Below, in pieces: positions 15,027-22,849 of a stretch of DNA of 31,603 nt. The position numbers and the translations under genes were made by a program. Each line of letters begins with the position of its first letter. Within the stretch, counting starts at the first letter, position 1. This DNA comes from a virus. The notes under the pieces are model-generated. The model did not search any database. It saw only the letters and a program-made list of their open reading frames with translations, and had not been told where the DNA came from. The DNA lies in IMG/VR virus record IMGVR_UViG_3300027896_000143, positions 1 to 31,603 of that record; one strand, written 5' to 3'.

Positions 15027-16220
15027 TTAGTCGAACGTTGCCGTGCATTCATCATCACCGCCAAGTGACGACGGGATGGCGGTGAACTTTAGTTGTTGCG
15101 TTTGCTCAACGTCCCCCGTTTTGGTCGCCTCATCAAATTCACAATTTACCAGCTCAAAAACTCCACGGTCTTTGGCCGAACTCGCCCACGTGGTGAACGC
15201 CATAGGCAATTTCATGGACTTGTTTGCCTGGGTGATTGTCTCCCGTCTTGCGGCGGTTCCGGCAGCTCTAAAATACCGATCAATTGTACCAGTGATAATC
15301 CGCTTGCCTTTGGCATATCTATTGGGGCAGCCATCATCGGTCTTTTCTTTTTGATCGGCGCGCCAGCCGTTGTCATAGTTTAGAGTTGCAACAGTAATAA
15401 AACCATTGGCGTACCCGGCTCCCACAACTTGATCCTGGAACATCCCAAATTGACCAAATAAATGATTGACATTGATCAAGGTGGTCATGCCCGGAACCCA
15501 ACCTTTGACTACTGCATCCTTTGGTTGCTGAGTAACAAGCCCCGGCGTGATTGTCAGATTGTTGCCAACGATGTTGCTTATTGTATGGGCGCCCGTTGGG
15601 CTACTAGTCCCGACTACAATTTTTGCCCCAATGTCAAACCGTAAACCATTGACAACATGGATCGTAGTGGCGTTGTCCGCCTCAATCTGTGTCAATTTGT
15701 CAGTTCCTGCATACAGCATGTGGGTAAATTCACCGTCGAATTGTCCGCTAAATAGGTTGTCCGCATTGCTGCCGACGTCCCACTTAAAAACGCCTTTTTC
15801 GCAAACGACGTCGTAAACAAATTTTGTTTCCAAGCCGTTAAGCACCAGCATGGAAAAATATACCGGTGAGTCATCGGTAAGAGTTGTGTACGGCGCAAAT
15901 TCAACCGTGCTATATGGGGTGCTTCGTTTCCCAAAAAGCGATTCCATGACCTTGTCGGGGACAATAGTTGAGCCAGCGCCAATTGAGTGCATGTGGCATT
16001 TCAGGGTGAAAACGCCCGGCTTGAAACCGTTAGCCGAAATCCTTGGATTTTTACCAAGGGAACTATTCCATTCCTTATTCTCAAAGAAAATCGGTTCCTG
16101 ATCACATTTCACATGGTCAATCACCTTCATAAGGTTAGAAGATGTTGGCCAAACTGGCGCCCCCAACGTGGGCTGCGCCTTTATCCAAACTACTTGATTT
16201 AGTCCTAAATTTACGTCCAT
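15027..16220 (-). CDS. major tail (tube) protein, enlarged (397 aa)
   Basis: 397 residues, AAAGGAGCAAGAC before the ATG. Beta-rich sequence with KFVYDVVCEKGVFKWD and a C-terminal LVNCEFDEATKTG, QQLKFTAIPSS as in phage tail tube proteins. Residues about 185-245 look like an inserted beta domain (LRFDIGAKIVVGTSSPTG, HTISNIVGNNLTI). Position before the chaperone pair supports the call. It is long for a tube subunit, and the insert may decorate the tail surface. Confidence 0.75.
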   Translation of the reverse strand: MDVNLGLNQVVWIKAQPTLGAPVWPTSSNLMKVIDHVKCDQEPIFFENKEWNSSLGKNPRISANGFKPGVFTLKCHMHSIGAGSTIVPDKVMESLFGKRSTPYSTVEFAPYTTLTDDSPVYFSMLVLNGLETKFVYDVVCEKGVFKWDVGSNADNLFSGQFDGEFTHMLYAGTDKLTQIEADNATTIHVVNGLRFDIGAKIVVGTSSPTGAHTISNIVGNNLTITPGLVTQQPKDAVVKGWVPGMTTLINVNHLFGQFGMFQDQVVGAGYANGFITVATLNYDNGWRADQKEKTDDGCPNRYAKGKRIITGTIDRYFRAAGTAARRETITQANKSMKLPMAFTTWASSAKDRGVFELVNCEFDEATKTGDVEQTQQLKFTAIPSSLGGDDECTATFD

Positions 16221-16402
16221 TGTCTTGCTCCTTTTTTAGATTTTGGCCGAACCGTCGGCAATTGTTCAATAGGCAAAACCGTCGGCCAGGTGTTATCAAG
16301 TCCAGCCGCGATATGCGCTGGAACTTCTTTTACTTCGCCCGGCAAAAACTTGCCGACGCCGTAAACATGCCGTTCCTGTTTATGATCATTTTTTTTCAAC
16401 AT
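16211..16402 (-). CDS. small hypothetical protein (63 aa)
   Basis: ATG at 16402 with AGGAGGTTTT; an upstream ATG at 16441 lies in the preceding gene. Basic, begins MLKKNDHKQERHVYGVG and contains FLPGEVKEVPAHIA, reminiscent of short phage proteins of the head-tail joining region. Function unknown. Overlaps the tube gene start by 10 nt. Confidence 0.65.
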   Translation of the reverse strand: MLKKNDHKQERHVYGVGKFLPGEVKEVPAHIAAGLDNTWPTVLPIEQLPTVRPKSKKGARQWT

Positions 16403-16410
16403 AAAACCTC

Positions 16411-16839
16411 CTAAATAGTGGGCCAATAGGTCAGATGGCAACGGAAAAGTATAATCAGATAATTATCCTTATACTCGGATGTCTCGAAACCCTTCAGCTC
16501 AAAAATCGGCTGTGTTCCAGGTGGAAATTCTGCCACAAGTTCAGACTCAATGACTTCGTTAAGATCAACCGCCGCCATGTACTTTGCCGTCCGGCTGCCC
16601 TTGGCCGGAAACTTCAAGGCAATGAAAATTTCAACATCTGGCTCGGTTCGATAAAGAGCACTCATCTTTTCCTGCAATATCTGTTGTGCTGCCTTTGTCA
16701 CCAGCCGGTAATTTTTGTCCATTATGCTGGCCGGGACGCTGTCGAAATCGAATACCTGTGCACTTTCAACAAGTCCTACAGTCGCCGAAACCAGGCGCCC
16801 TTTTATCCTGCCAATATAAGATGACAACACGCCCGGCAT
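16411..16839 (-). CDS. tail terminator / neck-like protein (142 aa)
   Basis: 142 residues, start overlapping the upstream stop (TAATG). Contains DVEIFIALKFPAKGSR and a C-terminal beta strand series (YKDNYLIILFRCHLTYW). Size, mixed alpha/beta pattern and position just before the tail tube fit a tail terminator or neck protein; no certain family. Confidence 0.5.
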   Translation of the reverse strand: MPGVLSSYIGRIKGRLVSATVGLVESAQVFDFDSVPASIMDKNYRLVTKAAQQILQEKMSALYRTEPDVEIFIALKFPAKGSRTAKYMAAVDLNEVIESELVAEFPPGTQPIFELKGFETSEYKDNYLIILFRCHLTYWPTI

Positions 16840-17531
16840 TATCTGACCAGCTCCACGGTTGAAAATGTTTTCTCTGCGTCAATAACATTGTCCTCATCGT
16901 TATCCATTCTGACTCGCAAGCCATCGAATAATTTTTGGTAACGGTCTGATTCCTTAAGGTATCGTTGCCACCAAATATCATTCGTGTCTTTGGCGAAGTC
17001 AAAAAAGATTTTTTCAAACGTCTTAGCAACAATAAGATGCTGAATCTGTGAGGCGTCCAACAACATGGCCGGCCGACTTCCTTTTTGTTTCAACTCCCGC
17101 TTGACATCCTCAAACGCGTCCTTAATCTGATTGGTATAGGTTATCTGCCCGGTCCAGATATCGCTCATAATATCCGGGTGTTCCGCCTGTAAATCCGTGT
17201 CTGTTACCGTGCATGTCAAAGGATGCAGAACCACATCAAAAAGAAAATCTGAGTACGTGTCCTCTCCTGATACCGTGCATTTGAGTTGAATTTGATAATC
17301 CTGTTCTAATGTGTCAATGATTCCCTTGGGCACGACATAGGAAATTAACGATGTGTACGGGTCAATTGTGCAAGCCGCGCTATTAACTATCAACTCGCCA
17401 TTGTAGCTCCATATCATTATCCTGGCAGAGGACGGCCCAGTTAAAAGACCGTCCTTGTAAAGCTCAAAATTTGCTGTATAGTCAAGTCCCTTTCTCACCT
17501 CGTTGCCAGAAACCATTTTGACGCTGATCAT
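16839..17531 (-). CDS. head-tail adaptor-like protein (230 aa)
   Basis: 230 residues. N-terminal 105 residues are beta-rich (DYTANFELYKDGLLTG, YQIQLKCTVSGEDTYSDFLF), then a helical part (QIQHLIVAKTFEKIFFDFA, DIWWQRYLKESDRYQKLFDG) similar in pattern to head-completion or adaptor proteins. Sits between the capsid and tail terminator genes. The start overlaps the preceding stop (ATGA). Assignment is by position and pattern. Confidence 0.5.
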   Translation of the reverse strand: MISVKMVSGNEVRKGLDYTANFELYKDGLLTGPSSARIMIWSYNGELIVNSAACTIDPYTSLISYVVPKGIIDTLEQDYQIQLKCTVSGEDTYSDFLFDVVLHPLTCTVTDTDLQAEHPDIMSDIWTGQITYTNQIKDAFEDVKRELKQKGSRPAMLLDASQIQHLIVAKTFEKIFFDFAKDTNDIWWQRYLKESDRYQKLFDGLRVRMDNDEDNVIDAEKTFSTVELVR

Positions 17532-17803
17532 TTTTTATGCTTTCCGCGCTTTTTTGTCCCTTTTTCAACTATTTTTTCTTTGCCAGTTTTAACGACTTTC
17601 TCTACCGTCTTTTGCCTAACCGTTTCAATTTTCTTCGGCTCCGCTGGTCTAATCGTTTTGACCGTTGCTTTAGTGCCGGAGTGAATCGGAGGCATTACTA
17701 ATTCCAAGTCTGCGTCTTTGGATAAATCGGGCCAAAGATAATCAGGAATTAGCTCCGTGTTCCCGGTTGGTTTATGCCTGACCTTGAGCGTTAAATGCTC
17801 CAT
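17528..17803 (-). CDS. small Lys-rich protein after the capsid gene (91 aa)
   Basis: 91 residues. N-terminus MEHLTLKVRHKPTGNTELIP, then a very basic tail (EKVVKTGKEKIVEKGTKKRG) that is probably disordered. Position right after the major capsid gene suggests a head-associated protein. No family recognised. Confidence 0.6.
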   Translation of the reverse strand: MEHLTLKVRHKPTGNTELIPDYLWPDLSKDADLELVMPPIHSGTKATVKTIRPAEPKKIETVRQKTVEKVVKTGKEKIVEKGTKKRGKHKK

Positions 17804-17813
17804 GTTGGCACCA

Positions 17814-18677
17814 TCACAGCCAGGCGTTCAGTAAACCGTTTGCCTGTCCGTTGTACAGCATCTTTGCGCCATAAACGCAGAGGCTCTTAACGGCGGTTCC
17901 AAAACGTCTCTCCGGTACATAGGCAATATTTACCGCATCAGGTGGAATCTGCCGGGGGAATGTAATCCCCATTTTGTGACCGGCTAGACATTTGTGAACG
18001 TCTTTTTTTCCGGCTACGCTGGAAACAGCCTCGTTTACAATTGGGACATTGGACGATAGATAAATATCAAAACCGCAAAACTTGCCAACATAGCCGTCAA
18101 CCGTTGCCTGATCGCCCAGGCTGGTATTTTTCCCGGCTAAGTACTGATTGATGACTTCTAAAATGTAGGCGTCAATCACCAAAAATCTTGGCGACAGTGG
18201 AACCTTTGAAACGGTAAGTCTACGCTGAAGTTCCGCGCAATAGGTGTAAATATTGCTTGGACTTAGGCGGTGATGCATTGTCACTTTGTTTGCATTGGCA
18301 ACATAAACGTAATATCCCAAAATAAATAGGTCCATTACATCGCGCATTGCGTAATGGGCGCGGCCATCAAACAGATTTAATAGATTGAGAGGGATTTGTT
18401 TGATGTCAACACGGTCCAAAAAATAGTTGTACATTTTTTGTTGTGTGATATAGATAATATCATCCGTGTTTGACATGGTTTGCGGTGTCGCGTGGTCCGT
18501 GTTTTTGACATAGTTTGTGATGGTAACATCACCGGCCAAGAAAGCGTGTACGGTGTCGCCCGCTTGATTGAAATCGCCGTCATAATCCTGGTTAGTTATG
18601 TTGTCAGCAACTAACAGTTTGTTAAGGTTGGCCAAAGCCAACTTACTCCATATTTCTGGTGTAAAATTCAAAGCCAT
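17814..18677 (-). CDS. major capsid protein, HK97 fold (287 aa)
   Basis: 287 residues, TAAGGAGTTAGAAA before the ATG. Pattern of P22-like/HK97-fold coat proteins: N-terminal ALNFTPEIWSKLALANLNKL, AGDTVHAFL, VDIKQIPLNLLNLFDGRAHY, and GFDIYLSSNVPIV in the second half. Comes straight after the scaffold gene. There is no long N-terminal delta domain, consistent with a separate scaffold. Confidence 0.82.
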   Translation of the reverse strand: MALNFTPEIWSKLALANLNKLLVADNITNQDYDGDFNQAGDTVHAFLAGDVTITNYVKNTDHATPQTMSNTDDIIYITQQKMYNYFLDRVDIKQIPLNLLNLFDGRAHYAMRDVMDLFILGYYVYVANANKVTMHHRLSPSNIYTYCAELQRRLTVSKVPLSPRFLVIDAYILEVINQYLAGKNTSLGDQATVDGYVGKFCGFDIYLSSNVPIVNEAVSSVAGKKDVHKCLAGHKMGITFPRQIPPDAVNIAYVPERRFGTAVKSLCVYGAKMLYNGQANGLLNAWL

Positions 18678-18680
18678 TTT

Positions 18681-19295
18681 CTAACTCCTTGATAAGTCAA
18701 TTGTTCCGCCTGGTATTTGCCCCTGAATTTCCGGCAGACGTTTCATGATCTCCTCAGGAGACGCATTATTTAGCCATGCCTGGGTAATTCCCGGCCCGGT
18801 GAATCCGGCTGGCGGTTGGCCATTGATTACCGGTTTGCGAGCTTGTTCAGCGGTATTAAACAGGTAAGGTTTTTGCTCTTTGAGTTGGTTGAATACGTCA
18901 TCAGCATTTTTGGCTTCCAAATTTTCATCAAATTCCAGTTTTGCCGATAAAATCTGAGAGTAATCATCATCAACCAAACCATACTTTTGCATGAGGTACT
19001 TTGTCTCTTTGATTTTCAGTAAGGCCGCCGTGGAATCAATCTTTTTATCCTTTTCGGCTATCAGTTCAGTTAATTTCCCTTCGGCCTTCAGTTTTTCCGC
19101 TCTGGTTTTTTCGTCTGCGTCCTCAAAGCCTTTTAGTTTCGACTTCACCTGTTTTAATTCGCTTAACAGTTCCTTGTTTTTTGCAAGAATCCCTTCAAGG
19201 TTCGCTTGCTGAGTCGTGGACTCTTTAATGTCCGCCGCTGGCGGATTCTGCTCACTACCCGCAGGGCTTTGAGCCGAATTTGTTTCATTAGCCAT
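18681..19295 (-). CDS. capsid scaffold protein
   Basis: ATG at 19295 has GAGGTAAAG upstream; an in-frame ATG at 19325 exists but has no ribosome site. 204 residues, acidic, with a coiled coil at about 35-100 (AKNKELLSELKQVKSKLKGF, EKLKAEGKLTELIAEKDKK) and a low-complexity start, typical of phage scaffolds, which shape the procapsid and then leave. The C-terminus (SPEEIMKRLPEIQGQIPGGT) resembles scaffold ends that bind coat. Upstream 19296-19382 is non-coding. Confidence 0.78.
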   Translation of the reverse strand: MANETNSAQSPAGSEQNPPAADIKESTTQQANLEGILAKNKELLSELKQVKSKLKGFEDADEKTRAEKLKAEGKLTELIAEKDKKIDSTAALLKIKETKYLMQKYGLVDDDYSQILSAKLEFDENLEAKNADDVFNQLKEQKPYLFNTAEQARKPVINGQPPAGFTGPGITQAWLNNASPEEIMKRLPEIQGQIPGGTIDLSRS

Positions 19296-19382
19296 AGTTT
19301 CTTTACCTCTGCGAATAGTTAACAATATTGCTAAAACTTAAGCCAGCGCGTGTTTTATGCTATTTGAGCGTACTTGCAAAAA

Positions 19383-19874
19383 TTATAGAATTTCTCCGGG
19401 AGAGGGATTAATTACCTTAAAATCGAGATGCTGTGAACCGTGCATTAAAAAAATTTTATTGGGATGCTGCAAACCGATTCTTTTAAAACCATCAATTTGA
19501 TTTTCGTAAACACTTCTTGATAGGTCAAATCCTTGCAGATATATCTTGTTTACTGCCTGTTTAACCAAAAATTCCAGCAAAAAAACCCCGGTGCCACTCC
19601 GGGAAACCTTCAAATCGAATTGTCTGACGTCGGTATTACGCAGTACTAACAGCGGCATATAGGCAGGAGTGACAGCGAAGATATCCTCACCATGCGCCCA
19701 TACTGTCGCGCAAAAATCAGCGGGGTAAACTGCTGCAGCTCTATTAATGGCAATCGTTAATAATTTTTGGCGGTTAAAAATATATTTAAGCTTGCTTTCA
19801 CCGTCTCCGATGAGAGCAACATTACTGTTTTTTAGCAGGGGTAGCATGTCACCCAAAAAATAAACCAGCCTCAT
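19383..19874 (-). CDS. DUF115 / sialyltransferase-like Rossmann protein in the head module
   Basis: 163 residues. LKNSNVALIGDGESKLKYI near residue 20 is a Rossmann-type nucleotide-binding turn; TIAINRAAAVYPADFCATVW follows, and TGVFLLEFLVKQAVNKIYLQ-GFDLS at about 95-118 matches the pattern of DUF115 and bacterial sialyltransferase-like proteins. It is short for these enzymes. It sits between the gpG-like and scaffold genes, which is unusual for a sugar enzyme. It may be a cargo gene expressed with the head genes, or a virion glycan modifier; catalysis is unproven. ATGA overlap with the upstream gene. Confidence 0.55.
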   Translation of the reverse strand: MRLVYFLGDMLPLLKNSNVALIGDGESKLKYIFNRQKLLTIAINRAAAVYPADFCATVWAHGEDIFAVTPAYMPLLVLRNTDVRQFDLKVSRSGTGVFLLEFLVKQAVNKIYLQGFDLSRSVYENQIDGFKRIGLQHPNKIFLMHGSQHLDFKVINPSPGEIL

Positions 19875-20353
19875 CTTCTGGCAGCCCTTATTTTATCGTT
19901 TAGCATTTCCTTAAGTTCTTTCATGATATATTTTTTGTCATCGGCGGTTAATCCAAAAAATTCTCGCCGTGTCATGTTGAAATGAGGCGGCCTGCCGGAC
20001 AATAAACCATAATCATGTACCCTGGATAGATTGAAAGAATCAATCCCCTTATGGGCGGTTGGTTCAACGTAAATACGAACTACCTTTTTGTCAGCCTTTT
20101 TTCTGATGGCACGCAACATTTTTCCGCTTTGGTTTAGATCCGGTGTTGTCTTTCCGGTTTTCTCTTCGTACTTCTTGCTATAAGGGTCAAACGGTCTATT
20201 ATTGACGTCAACTCCCTGGGCCGTCCGGGTTAGCATGGTGTCAATTGCAGTCCCGCCAATGCTACTCATAATTGATTGATCGCCATTTTTCATGGCGTTT
20301 TGTATCCTTAATAATCGCTGGTTGAATCGATATAAACCCTTCATCTGGCTCAC
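19871..20353 (-). CDS. Mu gpG-like virion morphogenesis protein (160 aa)
   Basis: 160 residues from a GTG at 20353 overlapping the upstream stop (ATG 20344 is the alternative). Contains FDPYSKKYEEKTGKTTPDLN and HDYGLLSGRPPHFNMTRREF, ending FFGLTADDKKYIMKELKEML; the pattern S/TG..R..H-G...R..F.G is that of phage virion morphogenesis (gpG-like) tail-completion proteins. Role: head-tail joining or tail completion. Confidence 0.75.
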   Translation of the reverse strand: MSQMKGLYRFNQRLLRIQNAMKNGDQSIMSSIGGTAIDTMLTRTAQGVDVNNRPFDPYSKKYEEKTGKTTPDLNQSGKMLRAIRKKADKKVVRIYVEPTAHKGIDSFNLSRVHDYGLLSGRPPHFNMTRREFFGLTADDKKYIMKELKEMLNDKIRAARR

Positions 20354-20808
20354 AGTTCACCGTCCAGCCATTCAATCATCTTGTCAACGTCGGCCAACTC
20401 AAAGAATGTCTTTGGCAATGGCCGCGATTCCCCCGTTTTGTACTTCCATTTATAGATTTTATTTTCCAGTTCATCAACCCGGTAATATGGCAGAGAGTCT
20501 ATACCGGTAATTTGATCAAAATCATTAAGCAGCAATGTTTTACCGCTTCGTAAATCAAATTTAATGCCACCAAGCATTTCGTTTACTGCTTCATCTACGG
20601 CGTCGTCAATTTGTTTTTGTAGCTCATCTTTGGTTATGTCCGTTGTCATCATCATGCAGCGACAGTCGCCGTCGCAAATTGTCCCGCGCTCTCGAGGTAA
20701 TCCAGATGCAGTCCAATTTTCCCAAGTGTCAACCTGTCCGCCCAGCTCGACACAATCCGGGCATTCCCGGTCATCACCGATATCAACCCACATCCATTCA
20801 TCAGCCAT
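20350..20808 (-). CDS. C-terminal half of a MuF-like minor head protein (152 aa)
   Basis: 152 residues. The opening holds ECPDCVELGGQVDTWENWTA and TICDGDCRC: the CxxC ... CxC zinc-knuckle-like pattern of the C-terminal end of Mu F/SPP1 gp7-type minor head proteins. The N-terminal helical part expected in that family is absent here and seems to be supplied by the gene just upstream, which overlaps by 8 nt. The C-terminal 80 residues are acidic helices. Probably a portal-associated head protein. Confidence 0.6.
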   Translation of the reverse strand: MADEWMWVDIGDDRECPDCVELGGQVDTWENWTASGLPRERGTICDGDCRCMMMTTDITKDELQKQIDDAVDEAVNEMLGGIKFDLRSGKTLLLNDFDQITGIDSLPYYRVDELENKIYKWKYKTGESRPLPKTFFELADVDKMIEWLDGEL

Positions 20809-21238
20809 GTTTTACCACCATTACCTGTCCGAGATGGCCAGCATTTGTTACCATTCCCCGGATTGCCCGCTTTATTCCATTTACGTATTCGCCAAAGATC
20901 AATTCCCGCTGTTTGTCCAGCCGGTCGCGTTTCAATTTACTTTTTCTGTGATTATTTTTTAAGTTGTAGACATCCTGAGCCACTTTGATATTTGCCAGAT
21001 AATCTTCCATTATTTTACGTTTTGGGAAATCAATCTTGATGTTTTTCCCGGTGATGAAATTCCCAAACTTAAGTCCTTCGCCGAAAGAATCCGTTGCCAA
21101 CTTCATTCCTAATTTTGCCAAGCGTACCCGGTCAACAAGCATGGTATTATTCGTTAGCATCGCCGGTACCAATGCATCAATGTCTTTGTAGATTTTCTTC
21201 AGGCGAATTGAAAAAGCGGCATAAAGAAACTTACCCAT
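20801..21238 (-). CDS. N-terminal half of a MuF-like minor head protein (145 aa)
   Basis: 145 residues, helical and basic (DALVPAMLTNNTMLVDRVRL, KSKLKRDRLDKQRELIF). Ends in RAIRGMVTNAGHLGQVM, like the region that precedes the cysteine motif in MuF-like proteins. The next gene starts within its end in another frame, so the ancestral protein appears split in two. A single frameshift or sequencing error is an alternative. Confidence 0.5.
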   Translation of the reverse strand: MGKFLYAAFSIRLKKIYKDIDALVPAMLTNNTMLVDRVRLAKLGMKLATDSFGEGLKFGNFITGKNIKIDFPKRKIMEDYLANIKVAQDVYNLKNNHRKSKLKRDRLDKQRELIFGEYVNGIKRAIRGMVTNAGHLGQVMVVKHG

Positions 21239-21377
21239 TTTTCTTTGATTTTCTCAGCGCCTTCTTTTTGATGTCGAGCGCAATGGCCACGGCTTGTTTA
21301 CGTGGTTTTCCTTCTTTTATCAGCTTTTTAATGTTGCTGCCGACCGTTTTGGAACTATGTCCTTTTTTAAGTGGCAT
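21231..21377 (-). CDS. small basic conserved phage protein (48 aa)
   Basis: ATG at 21377 overlaps the portal stop (TAATG). 48 residues, beginning MPLKKGHSSKTVGSNIKKLI and containing RKQAVAIALDIKKK. This pattern (MPLKKG...I..LI..G....QAVAIAL) is common in short phage and plasmid proteins near head genes. Function unknown. Overlaps the start of the next gene by 8 nt. Confidence 0.75.
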   Translation of the reverse strand: MPLKKGHSSKTVGSNIKKLIKEGKPRKQAVAIALDIKKKALRKSKKNG

Positions 21378-22849
21378 TATTTTAATCCTCCTGCCATTCC
21401 CGGCGGTAATTTCAATGGCTGGTTCGTATCACCTCCCGAATTAACCGAAGATGCAACCGAATAGCCAGAGTCCTTGGCATCTGAAAGTTTTTGCAGATTT
21501 GCCAAAATGATTTTCTCCGCTTCTTCGATTGATAAGTAGGGATGATTCCTGACGTATATGTCGGCTAAGGTGACTTGGCCATGATCTATGTCCCATTGGT
21601 CTTGCAATTGCTGCTCTTGCTGTGTTGGTTCAACGTCCATTTTGGCAAATTCGATTTTGAATTGCGCGTCCTCTGGAATTTTGTCTTTTTCTGAGTGGTA
21701 GTTCCAGACCATCTTTATTTTTTCAGCCATCGCCATTTCTGCCTTTCTGAAAATTTTAACCTGTGAATTGCGGATTTCCTTAAGTCCACGGTTTCTGACC
21801 TTTAGGGCTTCACCGCTGGCCTGCTGAGGGCTCACGGCGAACATATCAATACTTAGGCCATAGGTGCTTAGGAAATCATTCTGGTCTGAAGATATAACCT
21901 CATTTAGTTGAGCAAAATTAACTTGCAAGTCGATTATCCCTACTTGGCCGTCAGGTCCTTCAACTTTTATCGCCTGCAATGGATCAATGAGCAACCTAGA
22001 TGATAAGTCGCCAGCTGCACCCCGGACCCAAATCTGTTTGAATGAGTTAGTTTTGAAGGCATAGTCTTTCATGGTTTTCTTGACGCCATTAATTACCGTG
22101 CCAGTGATTATGTCGTCGCCGTCATCAGGGTCCCAAAACATGCCGGGGCGTTGCTTTTTCTTTATCCAGATCACCGGAATTTGCTCATAGCCGTTAATAA
22201 ATTGGGGGTTGCTTTGGTCTGGTGTAGGATCATATTGGATGCCCTTTTCATCAAAAATAAACCATTGCCAATCATCCCAAAACATATAGTATTGCTTTTT
22301 TTCGGCCTTGAACTGAGTATCTAGGTAATTTATTTTCCAGAATACTCCAGCGGCTTCTTCTGGGACATTCGTCCGCTGAATCACAGACGTGTTGGCCGGT
22401 GTGAGAATTGAAATTTTAAGTTTCTGCCGGTCATAATCCCACCAAAAATAAAGCCCAATTACGTTCATCAAATTCAAATAGCGATTGGCTAAATCCATGG
22501 TCTCGTTGATGTTATCAATTTTGGAGAAATTAAAACCTGTGTCGTCTCCACTGGCATTAACAAAGGCTCTTATTGGCTCATCTTTGTACACCAGACTTAT
22601 TTCATTGACCACCTTTTTTGTTATGTTGTGGCTCGTGTTTTCGCACAGTTTAATATTCTTGAAATTGTCTGGCTGGAATTGCCTGGCCAGTTCCGTCATT
22701 AAGATATCCTTCCATGCGTCGTGATAAATTGCCAGCCTGATACTGGCCTGGTCCTGCCTGCTTTTTTCTTCTGCCCCTTTGGCATCCAAAAAACTTTTTA
22801 GCATCGTTTGCGGTACCAAACTACGAAACAATTGATTATCTCCGCTCAT
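21377..22849 (-). CDS. portal protein, SPP1 gp6-like
   Basis: ATG 22849 (or 22852) is preferred because GAGGT lies just upstream; an ATG at 22882 is farther inside terminase. About 490 residues. Features of Siphovirus portals: N-terminal helices (IRLAIYHDAWKDILMTELAR), ITKKVVNEISLVYKDEPIRA, the beta-rich wing with YYMFWDDWQWFIFDEKG, a GLSIDMFAVSPQQASGEALK segment near the long helix, and LSIEEAEKIILANLQKL. Forms the dodecameric DNA entry ring and docks terminase, which is encoded just upstream. Confidence 0.85.
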   Translation of the reverse strand: MSGDNQLFRSLVPQTMLKSFLDAKGAEEKSRQDQASIRLAIYHDAWKDILMTELARQFQPDNFKNIKLCENTSHNITKKVVNEISLVYKDEPIRAFVNASGDDTGFNFSKIDNINETMDLANRYLNLMNVIGLYFWWDYDRQKLKISILTPANTSVIQRTNVPEEAAGVFWKINYLDTQFKAEKKQYYMFWDDWQWFIFDEKGIQYDPTPDQSNPQFINGYEQIPVIWIKKKQRPGMFWDPDDGDDIITGTVINGVKKTMKDYAFKTNSFKQIWVRGAAGDLSSRLLIDPLQAIKVEGPDGQVGIIDLQVNFAQLNEVISSDQNDFLSTYGLSIDMFAVSPQQASGEALKVRNRGLKEIRNSQVKIFRKAEMAMAEKIKMVWNYHSEKDKIPEDAQFKIEFAKMDVEPTQQEQQLQDQWDIDHGQVTLADIYVRNHPYLSIEEAEKIILANLQKLSDAKDSGYSVASSVNSGGDTNQPLKLPPGMAGGLK

